Positions 48,531 to 58,212 of a DNA stretch of 64,000 bases are shown piece by piece. Under the pieces are notes generated by a model. That model was not told the DNA's origin and made no database searches. It saw only the letters and a program-made list of their open reading frames with translations. Numbering within the stretch: the stretch's first letter is position 1; every line of letters starts with the position of its first letter. Made by a program: the position numbers and the translations under genes. Origin of the DNA: SIG437 sp045576235 (lineage in GTDB: Bacteria > Bacillota > Clostridia > UBA1381 > UBA9506); NCBI GenBank assembly GCA_045576235.1, contig JAZNGA010000004.1:1-64000 (forward strand), in the 5' to 3' direction.

Positions 48531-49973
48531 ATGAAGCTTATAGATTTGCTTAAAGGAACTGAAGTGAGGAACGGAGAGACAGACGCTCAGCTTGAAATAA
48601 AAGGCATAGCATATGATTCGAGAAAAGTTAAAGAAGGTTTTGTTTTCGTCTGCATTAAGGGCTTTGTCACAGACGGACATAAATATGTTAAAGAAGCTGT
48701 CAAAAACGGAGCTTCCGTTATTGTCGCAGAGGATGACTGCGATGCGTGTGGTGCGCTCCTGATTAAAACAGAAAACACAAGAAAAGCTCTGGCTGTCATG
48801 GCATCTAATTTCTATGGAAATCCCAAGGATAAAATGAAAATAATCGGTGTTACGGGAACAAACGGAAAAACAACGACGACGACACTTTTAAAGCATGTGC
48901 TCGATTTTATGGGCAAAAAGACAGGCCTGATTGGAACAAATGCAAATATGATAGGCGAAACTGTTTTGGATGCGGAAAGAACAACTCCCGAATCGCTTGA
49001 GCTCCATGAGCTTTTTGCCGAAATGGTGAAAAATGATGTTGAATATGTCATTATGGAGGTTTCATCACATTCTTTAGACCTTTATAGAGTCTTTGGAATA
49101 GAATTTGAAGTCGGAATTTTCACAAATCTGACTCAGGACCACCTTGATTTCCACAAAACAATGGATAACTATCTTGCTGCCAAGACAAAGCTTTTTGAGG
49201 TTTCAAAGATTGGCGTAATCAATGGTGATGATGAATATGGCAAGAAAATTATTGAATCTTCAAGTAAAAAAACAGTGACTTATGCAATTGATAATGAGGC
49301 TGATTTTAGGGCAGAGGCAATTAAGGTTTCGCCAAAAGGCGTTATGTTTGATGTCTGCTCGGAAAACGGAAAACAGAGCTTAAGACTTGGAATTCCAGGA
49401 AAATTTTCTGTTTACAATGCGCTTTCTGTCTATGCGGCTTTAAGCAGCCTTTCCGTTAAGGAATCTACCATTTCGGAAGCTTTAATTGTTGCAAGGGGAG
49501 TCAAAGGCAGAGCTGAAACAGTTTATACGCTCACTGACTACACGGTGCTTATAGACTATGCGCACACTCCTGACGGCTTAGAAAACATTATAAGCACAGT
49601 TAAGGAATTCACGGAAGGAAGAGTCATAACTCTTTTCGGCTGCGGAGGAGACAGAGACAGTTCAAAAAGAAGCATTATGGGTGAAATCGCAGGAAAACTT
49701 TCTGACTATTGCATCATAACATCAGATAATCCGAGAACCGAAGACCCGATGTCGATAATCCTGCAGATTGAAGAAGGAATGAAGAAAACAGATTGTGAAT
49801 ATAAGATTATAGAAAACAGGAAGGAAGCGATAGGCTATGCACTTTCGTTTGCAAAAAACAGCGACAGCATAATTTTAGCAGGAAAAGGTCATGAGACTTA
49901 TCAGATTTTAGGCAAGGAGAAAATTCACTTCGACGAAAGAGAAGTTGTTCAGGAATTTTTGAATTTGAAATAG
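48531..49973 (+). CDS. murE: UDP-MurNAc-tripeptide synthetase (meso-DAP-adding type)
   Basis: This 480-residue ATP-dependent ligase adds the third residue of the peptidoglycan stem. The ATP site is GTNGKTTTT, the central FTNLTQDHLDFHKTMDNY block binds substrate, and the C-terminal motif is SDNPRTEDP, where DNPR marks specificity for meso-diaminopimelate. The length is normal. ATG 48531 follows AAGGAGG. It comes right after the PBP gene and before murF. Confidence 0.96.
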   Translation: MKLIDLLKGTEVRNGETDAQLEIKGIAYDSRKVKEGFVFVCIKGFVTDGHKYVKEAVKNGASVIVAEDDCDACGALLIKTENTRKALAVMASNFYGNPKDKMKIIGVTGTNGKTTTTTLLKHVLDFMGKKTGLIGTNANMIGETVLDAERTTPESLELHELFAEMVKNDVEYVIMEVSSHSLDLYRVFGIEFEVGIFTNLTQDHLDFHKTMDNYLAAKTKLFEVSKIGVINGDDEYGKKIIESSSKKTVTYAIDNEADFRAEAIKVSPKGVMFDVCSENGKQSLRLGIPGKFSVYNALSVYAALSSLSVKESTISEALIVARGVKGRAETVYTLTDYTVLIDYAHTPDGLENIISTVKEFTEGRVITLFGCGGDRDSSKRSIMGEIAGKLSDYCIITSDNPRTEDPMSIILQIEEGMKKTDCEYKIIENRKEAIGYALSFAKNSDSIILAGKGHETYQILGKEKIHFDEREVVQEFLNLK

Positions 49974-49990
49974 TTTGAAAGGAATTTAAT

Positions 49991-51370
49991 ATGAAAGCCT
50001 TAACAGTTTCGGACATTTTAAAAGCTACAAAAGGTAAGCTTGCTTCAGGCAGCGCCGATAAAATCATCACAGACATCTCGACAGACAGCAGAAACATAAA
50101 GGAAGGCTCGCTTTTTGTGCCGCTTGCGGGTGAAAAGTTTGATGGTCATGATTTTTTGGATGCGGCAATTAAAAATGGTGCAGGCGCCGTTATTACACAT
50201 AAAAAGGAAATGCCTCAAAATGCAGAAAAGACAGCTGTTATCTATGTTCCTGACACGCTTTTTGCATTGGGCGGAATTGCTAGGCTCTATCGCTCGCTTT
50301 TTGATGCAAGATGCGTTTCAATTACGGGAAGCGTCGGAAAAACAACGACAAAAGAAATGTGTGCTCTCGTTTTATCAAAGCAATATGACATACATAAAAA
50401 TAAAGGAAATTTTAACAATGAGATAGGTGTTCCGCTCACGGTTTTCGGTCTTTCGGATGAGCATGAGATTTTAATCAGTGAAATGGGAATGAGCGGTTTT
50501 GGAGAGATTGAGAGAATTTCTAAAATTGTCAGGCCGTCCTTTGTGATTATGACGAATATCGGCATGTCTCACATTGAGTTTTTAGGCTCGCAGGAAAACA
50601 TTTTTAAAGCTAAATCAGAATTTATGAAAAATGCAGACGAAGACATTGTCGTTATCATTAATGGAGACGATGATATTTTGCTTTCGCATAAAGCAGATTT
50701 GGGACAAAATGTTATCACAGTCGGCATCAAAAACAAAAATTGCGACATTGTGGCAGAAAACATTATAGCCACAGATGCAAGCGTTTCATTTGCGGCAAAA
50801 AGCGCTTCTGAAAATGAATATGACATTTTTCTTCCGATTCCCGGAAGACATAATGTTTATAATGCGCTTTTGTCAATTGCCTTGGGAGAAAAGCTTGGAG
50901 TTTCACCTGAAAAAATCAAAGAAGCACTTAAAGAGTTTGTTCCTGACAATATGCGTATGTGTGTTATGGAAGCGGAAGATTTCACAATCATCAACGATTG
51001 CTATAATGCTGCCCCTGATTCTATGGCGGCGGCGCTTGATGTTTTAAAGTCACACGACGGCAGAAAGGTTGCGATTTTAGGAGACATTGCCTGCCTTGGT
51101 GAGTTTTCGGAAAATGCTCATAAAAAGGTTGGCGCCAAGGTTTTTGAAAACGACATTGACATTTTGGTCACAATAGGTAACGAAGCGAAAAATTATGCCC
51201 TTGGCGCAATGGAAAGCGGGATGGATAAAGACAAAATTTATTCATTTGAAACAGCTATGGATACAATTTCAAAAATTCGTAGCATTATAAATAAAAAAGA
51301 TGTGATTTTAATTAAGGCATCGCGCGTGATGGAGCTTGAGCGTGTGACAGATTTTCTTATGGGAAAATAA
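49991..51370 (+). CDS. murF: UDP-MurNAc-tripeptide:D-Ala-D-Ala ligase
   Basis: This 459-residue Mur ligase adds D-Ala-D-Ala to the UDP-MurNAc-tripeptide. The P-loop is SITGSVGKTTTKEM, the NKGNFNNEIGVPLT segment is the MurF signature, and NDCYNAAPDSMAAAL lies in the C-terminal domain. It is 17 bases after murE, with AAAGGAA upstream. MurD, which adds D-Glu two steps earlier, is not in the cluster. Confidence 0.96.
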   Translation: MKALTVSDILKATKGKLASGSADKIITDISTDSRNIKEGSLFVPLAGEKFDGHDFLDAAIKNGAGAVITHKKEMPQNAEKTAVIYVPDTLFALGGIARLYRSLFDARCVSITGSVGKTTTKEMCALVLSKQYDIHKNKGNFNNEIGVPLTVFGLSDEHEILISEMGMSGFGEIERISKIVRPSFVIMTNIGMSHIEFLGSQENIFKAKSEFMKNADEDIVVIINGDDDILLSHKADLGQNVITVGIKNKNCDIVAENIIATDASVSFAAKSASENEYDIFLPIPGRHNVYNALLSIALGEKLGVSPEKIKEALKEFVPDNMRMCVMEAEDFTIINDCYNAAPDSMAAALDVLKSHDGRKVAILGDIACLGEFSENAHKKVGAKVFENDIDILVTIGNEAKNYALGAMESGMDKDKIYSFETAMDTISKIRSIINKKDVILIKASRVMELERVTDFLMGK

Positions 51371-51444
51371 ACATAAAAGAGCTGTTTTCTTAATTTGAGG
51401 TTTTTAATAAAAGAGTTCTACCAGACAGAAAAGGAGAGAGTGCG

Positions 51445-52425
51445 TTGGAAAAATTAATGGTCTTTAGTGTTGCAATCGGTTTAATCGGAGGTTTAGTCGT
51501 GACGCCTCTTTTAATTCCGTTTCTTAAATATTTAAAATTTGGTCAGAGCATCAGGGAAGAGGGTCCCGCGTGGCATCAGAAAAAAAGCGGAACTCCGACG
51601 ATGGGTGGAATAGCCTTCATTTTAGTTGCTGTTTTAGTCTCGCTCCTTCTGCCTTTCGTTTTCTATAAGCGATTTAGTGTTGATATGCTTGTTTTAGTCT
51701 TTTCTGCTCTCCTTTTTGGAATGATTGGATTTGTTGACGATTTTATCAAGGTTGTCATGAAACGAAATCTGGGACTTTCATCAAAAGCAAAGTTTTTAAT
51801 GCAGATTTTTGTGAGCGTGCTATCGACAGTTGTGTTTGTGCATTTGGGAATAATTGATGGAATGATTATTATTCCGTTTTTAAAAAACCCTGTCAATATC
51901 GGACTTTTCATCATTCCCTTAAGCATTTTGGTTCAGCTTGCTGTGTCAAACAGTGCAAATTTAACTGACGGATTAGATGGCTTAGCAGCATCTGTCACGC
52001 TCGTCATATCGCTTTTCTTAACATTTATCGCATATTTTATGGGAAATTTTGCTGTGTGCATTTTCATGGCATCAATTTCAGGTGCACTCATAGGATTTTT
52101 ATTTTTCAACTGGAATCCTGCAAAGGTTTTTATGGGTGACACAGGCTCATTATTTTTAGGCGGCAGCGTTGCACTTTCGGCAATTGTGCTCAAGCTGCCG
52201 ATTGTGCTTATCATAATTGCGGGAGTATATTTAATCGAAACTCTTTCTGTTATCATTCAGGTCACTTCATTTAAGCTGACGGGAAAGCGTGTTTTTAAAA
52301 TGTCTCCTTTGCATCATCATTTTGAAATGTGCAAAATGAGTGAAAAGAAAATTGTAATTTTGTTCACTTTGGCAACAATTGTTTTGTGTACGATAGGATA
52401 TTTGAGTATTATTAATTTCTGTTAA
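51445..52425 (+). CDS. mraY: Phospho-MurNAc-pentapeptide transferase
   Basis: This 326-residue membrane enzyme makes lipid I. It has about ten membrane segments and the family motifs GTPTMGG, DDFIKV, NLTDGLDGLA, FMGDTGS and PLHHHFE. The start is TTG 51445 behind AAGGAGAGA; ATG 51457 is a possible but less well placed alternative. It is normally followed by murD, but here ftsW comes next. Confidence 0.96.
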   Translation: MEKLMVFSVAIGLIGGLVVTPLLIPFLKYLKFGQSIREEGPAWHQKKSGTPTMGGIAFILVAVLVSLLLPFVFYKRFSVDMLVLVFSALLFGMIGFVDDFIKVVMKRNLGLSSKAKFLMQIFVSVLSTVVFVHLGIIDGMIIIPFLKNPVNIGLFIIPLSILVQLAVSNSANLTDGLDGLAASVTLVISLFLTFIAYFMGNFAVCIFMASISGALIGFLFFNWNPAKVFMGDTGSLFLGGSVALSAIVLKLPIVLIIIAGVYLIETLSVIIQVTSFKLTGKRVFKMSPLHHHFEMCKMSEKKIVILFTLATIVLCTIGYLSIINFC

Positions 52426-52441
52426 ACGGGTGGTGGAAACT

Positions 52442-53614
52442 GTGGCTGAAAATAGAATGAAAGCAGATGTTAACAGAAGTGGAAGAACTGCGCAAAAAGG
52501 CTCACCAAGGCTGAAAAATAATAAAGGCAAGATGGATTATGGCTTTTTGGCAGTCTGTGTTACGCTTGTCGTAATCGGACTTTTAATGGTTTTTTCAGCA
52601 AGCTTTCCGTCTGCTTACTACTATCAGAATAAAAATGGATATTTTTACATACAGAGACAGACCTTCTGGGCTATAGCAGGTGCTATAGCTATGGCTTTGA
52701 CAATAAATTTCCCGTATAAAGCATATAAGAAATTTGCAAAAATAATACTGGGTGTGAGCGGAATTTTATTGGTGCTTGTCCTGATTGCAGGTAAGGAAAT
52801 CAATGGCGCAAAGCGTTGGCTTGGGGTTGGAAGCATGACAATTCAGCCATCTGAAACTGCAAAAATTGCGCTTATAATTTTCTTTGCATATCTCATGGAT
52901 AAAGACGGGAAAAACATTGGGAAATTCAAGCCGCTTATAAAATATGCAGCCATTTTGCTTGTTTTTATGGGGCTTATGATGCTTCAGCCTCACTTCAGCG
53001 TTTGCATTATAATCGGCCTCACAAGCGTCGTGATGCTACTGGCCGGCGGCGCTAAACTCAGATATTTTCTGATGGCGCTTATTCCGGTCATTCCTGCGGG
53101 AATTGCCCTTGTCATTTATGAGCCATATCGTCTGGCGCGTGTTCTCACATTTTTAAATCCTTTTGAAGACACTCAAGGAGCAGGCTGGCAGGTCATTCAG
53201 TCGCTCTATGCCATAGGCTCGGGCGGACTTTTTGGCGTGGGCTTCGGAAATTCAAGACAAAAATATATGTATGTTCCCGAGCCGCAGAACGATTTTATTT
53301 TCTCGATTTGTTGTGAAGAGCTGGGGTTGATTGGTGCAGGTGCAATTTTGCTTTTGTTTGGAATATTGATTTTTAAGGGAATGAAGATAGCAATAAATGC
53401 GCCGGACACTTTTTCCTCCGTGCTTGTTACGGGAATCATATCTTTAGTCGCAGTTCAGGTGATTTTAAACATTGCTGTTGTGACATCATCTATTCCCACA
53501 ACAGGAATTCCGCTTCCGTTTTTCAGTTATGGTGGCTCCGCACTTCTGTTTTTGATGTCGTCAATGGGAATTGTGCTTAATGTTTCAAGATATTCAAAAA
53601 AGAAAGAACTTTAA
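52442..53614 (+). CDS. ftsW: SEDS-family peptidoglycan polymerase FtsW/SpoVE
   Basis: This ~390-residue protein has a basic cytosolic N-terminus (~35 residues) and ten membrane segments. SEDS markers are GAKRWLGVGSMTIQPSE, PEPQNDFIFSICCEELG and the C-terminal PTTGIPLPFFSYGGSALL. It polymerises lipid II glycan strands at the septum with the class B PBP. Several GTG codons compete as start (52430, 52433, 52442); 52442 has GGTGGTGG best placed upstream. It is close to both FtsW and SpoVE. Confidence 0.93.
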   Translation: MAENRMKADVNRSGRTAQKGSPRLKNNKGKMDYGFLAVCVTLVVIGLLMVFSASFPSAYYYQNKNGYFYIQRQTFWAIAGAIAMALTINFPYKAYKKFAKIILGVSGILLVLVLIAGKEINGAKRWLGVGSMTIQPSETAKIALIIFFAYLMDKDGKNIGKFKPLIKYAAILLVFMGLMMLQPHFSVCIIIGLTSVVMLLAGGAKLRYFLMALIPVIPAGIALVIYEPYRLARVLTFLNPFEDTQGAGWQVIQSLYAIGSGGLFGVGFGNSRQKYMYVPEPQNDFIFSICCEELGLIGAGAILLLFGILIFKGMKIAINAPDTFSSVLVTGIISLVAVQVILNIAVVTSSIPTTGIPLPFFSYGGSALLFLMSSMGIVLNVSRYSKKKEL

Positions 53615-53632
53615 TTTGTTGGAGGCCGGATA

Positions 53633-54736
53633 ATGAAAATTTTAATTTCAGGCGGTGGAACGGCTGGTCACATAAATCCTGCGCTCTCTATCGCAGATAT
53701 AGCAAAAAAAGAGGTCGGTGCAGAAATCCTTTTTGTCGGAACAGAGCGCGGCCTTGAGAAAACACTTGTCACTCGCGCAGGCTACGACATCAGATTTATT
53801 GATGTTTATGGGCTCATAAGAAGCCTGTCACCAAAAAATTTCATTGTTATAGCTAAATTTTTAAAAGCGATAAGTGACTGCAAAAAGATTATTAAAGAAT
53901 TCAGACCCGATGTTGTTGTCGGAACGGGAGGTTATGTCTGCGCACCGGCTATTTTTGCGGCGGCAGCTTTAGGCGTTCCGAGCATAATTCACGAGCAGAA
54001 TGTCATTCCGGGCGTTACTGTTAAAATGGCGGCGTCTAAAGCATCATGCATTGCAATCAGCTTTGAAGACACAGTAAAATATATTAAGCCTTCGCTTCGC
54101 TCAAAATGTAAGATGACGGGAAATCCATTGGATGAAAAGCTTTTAAAAGGTGATGTGAAGGATGCAAGAGCTAAGCTTGGCTTAGGAGATAAACCGTTTA
54201 TTGTTATGATAGGCGGAAGTCTTGGAGCAGAGAGATTAAATCAGGTCATGGTAGATTTTATAAATACCTGTGACGAAAAATCGCTTTATTTCACAAGCGC
54301 TGCAGGCAAACGATATTATGATGAAGTGATAGAAAAGATTGATAAAGAAAAGCTTGGCGGCACTATTAATGTTTTGCCGTATATATATAATCGTGAGGAG
54401 CTCTATCCTGCGGCTGACCTCATAATTTCAAGGGCAGGGGCGCTCAGCGTGAGCGAGATTTGTGCTTTAGGCAAGCCCTCAATTTTAATACCCTCGCCAA
54501 ATGTGGCGCATAATCATCAGGAATATAATGCCAAATGCGTTGAAGATGGCGGCGGAGCTGTAATGATTACAGAAGCTAAGCTTTCGACGGAGCTCTTTAA
54601 GGAAACTGTCGAAAGCATCATATTTGATAAAGAAAAACAAACAAAAATGGGTGCGTGTGCAAAAAAAATGGGCATATGCGATGCCGGAGAGCGAATACTT
54701 GACATAATTAAAGAGCTTTCAGGGGGAAATTTATAA
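53633..54736 (+). CDS. murG: UDP-GlcNAc:lipid I GlcNAc transferase
   Basis: This 367-residue GT28 enzyme converts lipid I to lipid II at the inner membrane face. Motifs include ISGGGTAGHINPAL (donor/acceptor loop), GTGGYVCAPAIFAA, IHEQNVIPG and the C-terminal donor-binding RAGALSVSEICALGKPSILIP. The length is normal. ATG 53633 follows TTGGAGG. Confidence 0.97.
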   Translation: MKILISGGGTAGHINPALSIADIAKKEVGAEILFVGTERGLEKTLVTRAGYDIRFIDVYGLIRSLSPKNFIVIAKFLKAISDCKKIIKEFRPDVVVGTGGYVCAPAIFAAAALGVPSIIHEQNVIPGVTVKMAASKASCIAISFEDTVKYIKPSLRSKCKMTGNPLDEKLLKGDVKDARAKLGLGDKPFIVMIGGSLGAERLNQVMVDFINTCDEKSLYFTSAAGKRYYDEVIEKIDKEKLGGTINVLPYIYNREELYPAADLIISRAGALSVSEICALGKPSILIPSPNVAHNHQEYNAKCVEDGGGAVMITEAKLSTELFKETVESIIFDKEKQTKMGACAKKMGICDAGERILDIIKELSGGNL

Positions 54737-54815
54737 TTGTAGCAAAATGAGCACCTTGGCATATTATGGTAGTGTAAAGCTGTTTTATGCAGCTTTTAAC
54801 AGGAGGTGCGATTAA

Positions 54816-56069
54816 GTGAGCAAATTAGAAATCACAGGCGGCAAAAGACTAAGGGGCATAATTGATATGCATGGTGCTAAAAATGCTGTGCTGCCAATTC
54901 TTGCTGCTACAATACTCACTAAAGGAATAAGCGTTATACATAACTGTCCTAAACTTAAAGATGTTAATGTGACGGTTGACATTTTAAAATATCTCGGGGC
55001 TTCGGTGAAACGGGAAGACCACACCTTAATCGTTGATTCAAGCGGTGAATTAAGATGTGGAATTCCTGAAGACCTTATGCACGAGCTCAGGTCTTCTATT
55101 GTTTTTATGGGGGCGATTTTAGCAAGATGCAAAAAAGCCAAGATTTCGTCTCCGGGTGGCTGTGAACTCGGTCCGAGACCAATTGACCTGCACATTTCCT
55201 CTTTAAGACAGCTCGGCGTTTCAGTTTTAGAGACACGGGAATATCTGGAATGTGATTCAGGAAACTCTGCATCAGGTGAGATTGTTTTGAACTTTCCGAG
55301 CGTCGGAGCAACAGAAAACATCATGCTGTTTTCGTGCCTCTTAAAAGGGACTACAATAATCAGAAATGCGGCAAAGGAGCCTGAGATAGTTGACCTTGCA
55401 AATTTTTTAAATAAGATGGGCGCTAAAATTTCAGGCGCAGGAGAAGATGTGATTTACATAGAAGGTGTCGAGGAGCTAAATGGCACGGAATATTCCATAA
55501 TGCCTGACAGAATTGCAACTGTGACATATCTTTGCTGTGCGGCTGTGACGGGTGGAGAAATTGAGATAAGAAAGGTTAACCCTTATGATTTGGAGGCGTG
55601 TCTTGAATGTTTTTTGAGATGTGGGTGCAGAATAGGGGTTGGAAAGGACAAAATTTTTCTTCGCGCTCCCGCAAGGCTGAAGGCAATTGAGTTTATTGAA
55701 ACAAAGCCTCATCCTAATTTCCCGACTGATGCGCAGTCATTGTTTTTGGCAATGCTTGCAACAGCGAGCGGTGAAAGCATCATCAGAGAAAACATTTTTA
55801 AAAGCAGATTTAATGTCGCTAAAGCTCTCGGAGAAATGGGAGCTGACATAACTGTCAGCGAGCAAACTGCTCTTATCCGCGGAAAAAGGAGATTAAAAGG
55901 GGCTAAAGTCAGTGCGCCTGACCTTCGTGGCGGTGCGGGACTTTGCATTGCGGCACTCGCCGCAAGCGGAGTTACAGAGATAGATAAGGTTTGCTACATT
56001 GACAGAGGCTATGAAGAGATAGAAACATATTTAGGAAGGCTTGGAGCTGATGTTAAGCGATTAGACTGA
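54816..56069 (+). CDS. murA: UDP-GlcNAc 1-carboxyvinyltransferase
   Basis: This 417-residue enzyme transfers enolpyruvate to UDP-GlcNAc, the first committed step of peptidoglycan synthesis. The N-terminal GAKNAVLPILAATIL and the active-site loop GGCELGPRPIDLH are intact. Cys116 matches the fosfomycin-reactive cysteine, which predicts fosfomycin sensitivity at the enzyme level. The start is GTG 54816 behind AGGAGGTG. It occupies the place between murG and divIB where many Firmicutes have murB. Confidence 0.96.
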   Translation: MSKLEITGGKRLRGIIDMHGAKNAVLPILAATILTKGISVIHNCPKLKDVNVTVDILKYLGASVKREDHTLIVDSSGELRCGIPEDLMHELRSSIVFMGAILARCKKAKISSPGGCELGPRPIDLHISSLRQLGVSVLETREYLECDSGNSASGEIVLNFPSVGATENIMLFSCLLKGTTIIRNAAKEPEIVDLANFLNKMGAKISGAGEDVIYIEGVEELNGTEYSIMPDRIATVTYLCCAAVTGGEIEIRKVNPYDLEACLECFLRCGCRIGVGKDKIFLRAPARLKAIEFIETKPHPNFPTDAQSLFLAMLATASGESIIRENIFKSRFNVAKALGEMGADITVSEQTALIRGKRRLKGAKVSAPDLRGGAGLCIAALAASGVTEIDKVCYIDRGYEEIETYLGRLGADVKRLD

Positions 56070-56091
56070 AGAGCTTGTAGGGGGAAAGGAA

Positions 56092-56916
56092 ATGACAGAA
56101 AAGCGAAAGAAATTTAAAAAAAGGAAAATTTTTGGCTTCGTTTTTATAATTCTTCTGCTTTGTGCAGGAATAATATCATTTTGCCTGTTCACGCCTTTTT
56201 TCAATGTGAAGGAAATAGCTGTTTCGGGAAACGAAGCAATAGATGATTCCGAGCTTGCCGACAGCTCGGGGATAGTTTTCGGGACAAATATCTTCAAAGT
56301 GAACACGAGGTCGGTCAAAAAAAACATTCTGAAAAATCCGCTGGTTGATAACATTGAGGTTAAAAGAAAAATTCCCGCAAGAATTGACTTGATAATCGAA
56401 GAAACAGCTCCACAGCTCATTACTCCATATCTGACGGGATATGTAGTGATAGATGAAAAGGCAAAGGTTTTAGAACTGCGCGATGAAATTCCTGAGTTAT
56501 TACTTCCAATGGTCAGTGGAATTGAAGTGAAGGAGGCTAAAATCTGCGAAAGGCTTGTGGCAGAGGATGATGTCAGCTTTGAGATAATGATGGAAAACAT
56601 AGAGATTTTCCACGAGCTTGATGCAATTAAATATTTCAGAAGCATGGATTTTACAAATCTGTCAAACTTCAGCGCTGTGACTCACGAAGGCGTGAAGGTT
56701 ATTTTTGGCAAGCTTGAGGAGCTTGAGTATAAAATCAAGTTTATGAAAAGTGTGATGCCGAACATTGATAAGTCAGAAGGAACATATATAGACATATCTT
56801 CTGCATCAAAAGGCATTTACGGCACACTTGACGAGCCTTCGCCTGAAGAGAGCGTTGAGCCTGGCGGGGAAGAGGAAAATGCAGAAAAAAAGCCTCAGGG
56901 CAATAACATAAGATAA
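56092..56916 (+). CDS. ftsQ: Cell division protein FtsQ/DivIB
   Basis: This 274-residue bitopic protein has a short basic cytosolic tail (KRKKFKKRKIF), a membrane helix (residues ~14-36) and an extracytoplasmic POTRA domain (FFNVKEIAVSGNEAIDDSEL, then KRKIPARIDLIIEE). The beta domain and an acidic C-terminal tail follow. It scaffolds the FtsL-PBP complex at the septum. ATG 56092 follows GGGGGAAAGG. Confidence 0.92.
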   Translation: MTEKRKKFKKRKIFGFVFIILLLCAGIISFCLFTPFFNVKEIAVSGNEAIDDSELADSSGIVFGTNIFKVNTRSVKKNILKNPLVDNIEVKRKIPARIDLIIEETAPQLITPYLTGYVVIDEKAKVLELRDEIPELLLPMVSGIEVKEAKICERLVAEDDVSFEIMMENIEIFHELDAIKYFRSMDFTNLSNFSAVTHEGVKVIFGKLEELEYKIKFMKSVMPNIDKSEGTYIDISSASKGIYGTLDEPSPEESVEPGGEEENAEKKPQGNNIR

Positions 56917-56950
56917 ACGAGTCGTGATGCGACGGAACGGGGGAAGATGA

Positions 56951-57700
56951 GTGCTGAATAAGGATATAAAAGCACAGATAACAATCGGTGTCATACTGAT
57001 TATTATGGCTTTTGCGATAACTGTGCAGATTAAAAGCGTCTCGCAGAACAAAAGCATAGAAGGAACAACAGGCTTAAGAATTGACGAGCTTTTATTAGAA
57101 CTTAAAAACGAAAGAGATAAAAGTGATGAGCTCCAAAAGCGTGTTGATGCATATGAGAACGATATCAATAAATATCTTGAAGAGGCGGAAACAACAGATA
57201 ATTATTCAAAGGTGCTTTCCGAGCAGCTTTCAAGAGCGGAAATTTCAGCAGGTCTTGTAGATGTTAAGGGAGAAGGCATAACGGTCACTTTAAACGATGC
57301 TGCAAACAGAAAGACAATGACGGGCGCTTTGAATGCAAATGCAACGCTTATTCATGACGAGGACTTAAGAAAGATTGTAAATGAGCTTTTTGCAGCAGGA
57401 GCGGAGGTCATAGCGATTAATGACAGCAGGCTGATAAGCACTTCTGCTATAAGATGTGTGGGGCCATCCATTTTGGTTAATGACACGAAGATGACGCCGC
57501 CGTATGTGATAAAAGCGATTGGAAAATCACAGCAACTGGAGGCCGCGCTGAATTTAAACGGCGGTGTTATTGATAATCTGAAAGTCTGGGGATTTGAAAT
57601 TGAAATTAAAAAGCATAATGAGATAACAATCCCCAAATATAGCGGAAAAGTGACATATGATGTTGCAAAACCGTTAGAGAGCGGGGAGGGAAGACAATGA
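56951..57700 (+). CDS. DUF881 family protein (YlxW-like)
   Basis: This 249-residue protein has one N-terminal membrane helix (AQITIGVILIIMAFAITVQI), a coiled coil (~45-90, LKNERDKSDELQKRV) and the conserved DUF881 core (VKGEGITVTLND, EVIAINDSRLISTSAIRCVGP, IKAIGKSQQLEAAL). It is found between divIB and sbp/ftsZ in many Firmicutes; its biochemical role is unclear. The start is GTG 56951 behind GGGGGAAG. It overlaps the next gene by four bases. Confidence 0.88.
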   Translation: MLNKDIKAQITIGVILIIMAFAITVQIKSVSQNKSIEGTTGLRIDELLLELKNERDKSDELQKRVDAYENDINKYLEEAETTDNYSKVLSEQLSRAEISAGLVDVKGEGITVTLNDAANRKTMTGALNANATLIHDEDLRKIVNELFAAGAEVIAINDSRLISTSAIRCVGPSILVNDTKMTPPYVIKAIGKSQQLEAALNLNGGVIDNLKVWGFEIEIKKHNEITIPKYSGKVTYDVAKPLESGEGRQ

Positions 57701-58044
57701 TTCTGATGGCGTGCATTGCAGTTGGCATTTTAGCAGGAATAGTGTTCCCGTTTTATGTTCCCTCTGAGCTTTCCAAATATCTTGCAATAGTTGTTCTTGC
57801 CATGATGGATTCAGCGTTTGGCGGAGCTTCTGCAATGCTGAGGAAATGCTTTGATGTGAACGCCTTTGTGTCAGGCTTTGTGGGAAACGCCGTTTTGGGC
57901 TTAGCACTCACATTTCTTGGTGAAAAGCTTGGCGTCGATTTGTTTTTAGTTGCTGTTTTAGTTTTTGGAACAAGATTATTTAATAATTTATCAACTATCA
58001 GAAGACATTATTTGTCAAAAATACAAATAAAATTTAAAAAATAA
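57697..58044 (+). CDS. sbp: Small basic protein Sbp (DUF1290)
   Basis: This 115-residue protein has three hydrophobic segments and the family hallmarks AGIVFPFYVPSELSKYLAI, DSAFGGASAML and GTRLFNNLSTIRRHYL. It is a conserved neighbour of ftsA/ftsZ in Gram-positive bacteria, of unknown function. ATGA overlap with the DUF881 gene. ftsA, which normally follows, is absent; ftsZ starts about 170 bases later from its own promoter. Confidence 0.9.
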   Translation: MILMACIAVGILAGIVFPFYVPSELSKYLAIVVLAMMDSAFGGASAMLRKCFDVNAFVSGFVGNAVLGLALTFLGEKLGVDLFLVAVLVFGTRLFNNLSTIRRHYLSKIQIKFKK

Positions 58045-58055
58045 TAATTTAGGGG

Positions 58056-58085
58056 TTGTCTTTTTTAGTGCATTTATGTTATAAT
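58056..58085 (+). promoter_or_regulatory. Promoter of ftsZ
   Basis: TTGTCT at 58056-58061, an 18-base spacer and TATAAT at 58080-58085. It gives ftsZ a leader of about 120 bases and separates it from the upstream dcw genes. Confidence 0.65.
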
Positions 58086-58212
58086 ACAAATAACTGATTA
58101 AAAATTGAAGTTTTGTCAATTTGAAAATTAGTCTTTTTGGGTGCATAAATTAAGTAATACTTCAGAATAAATTTGATTGAAATTTGGTATTACCAAAGAG
58201 GAGGAAAAGAAA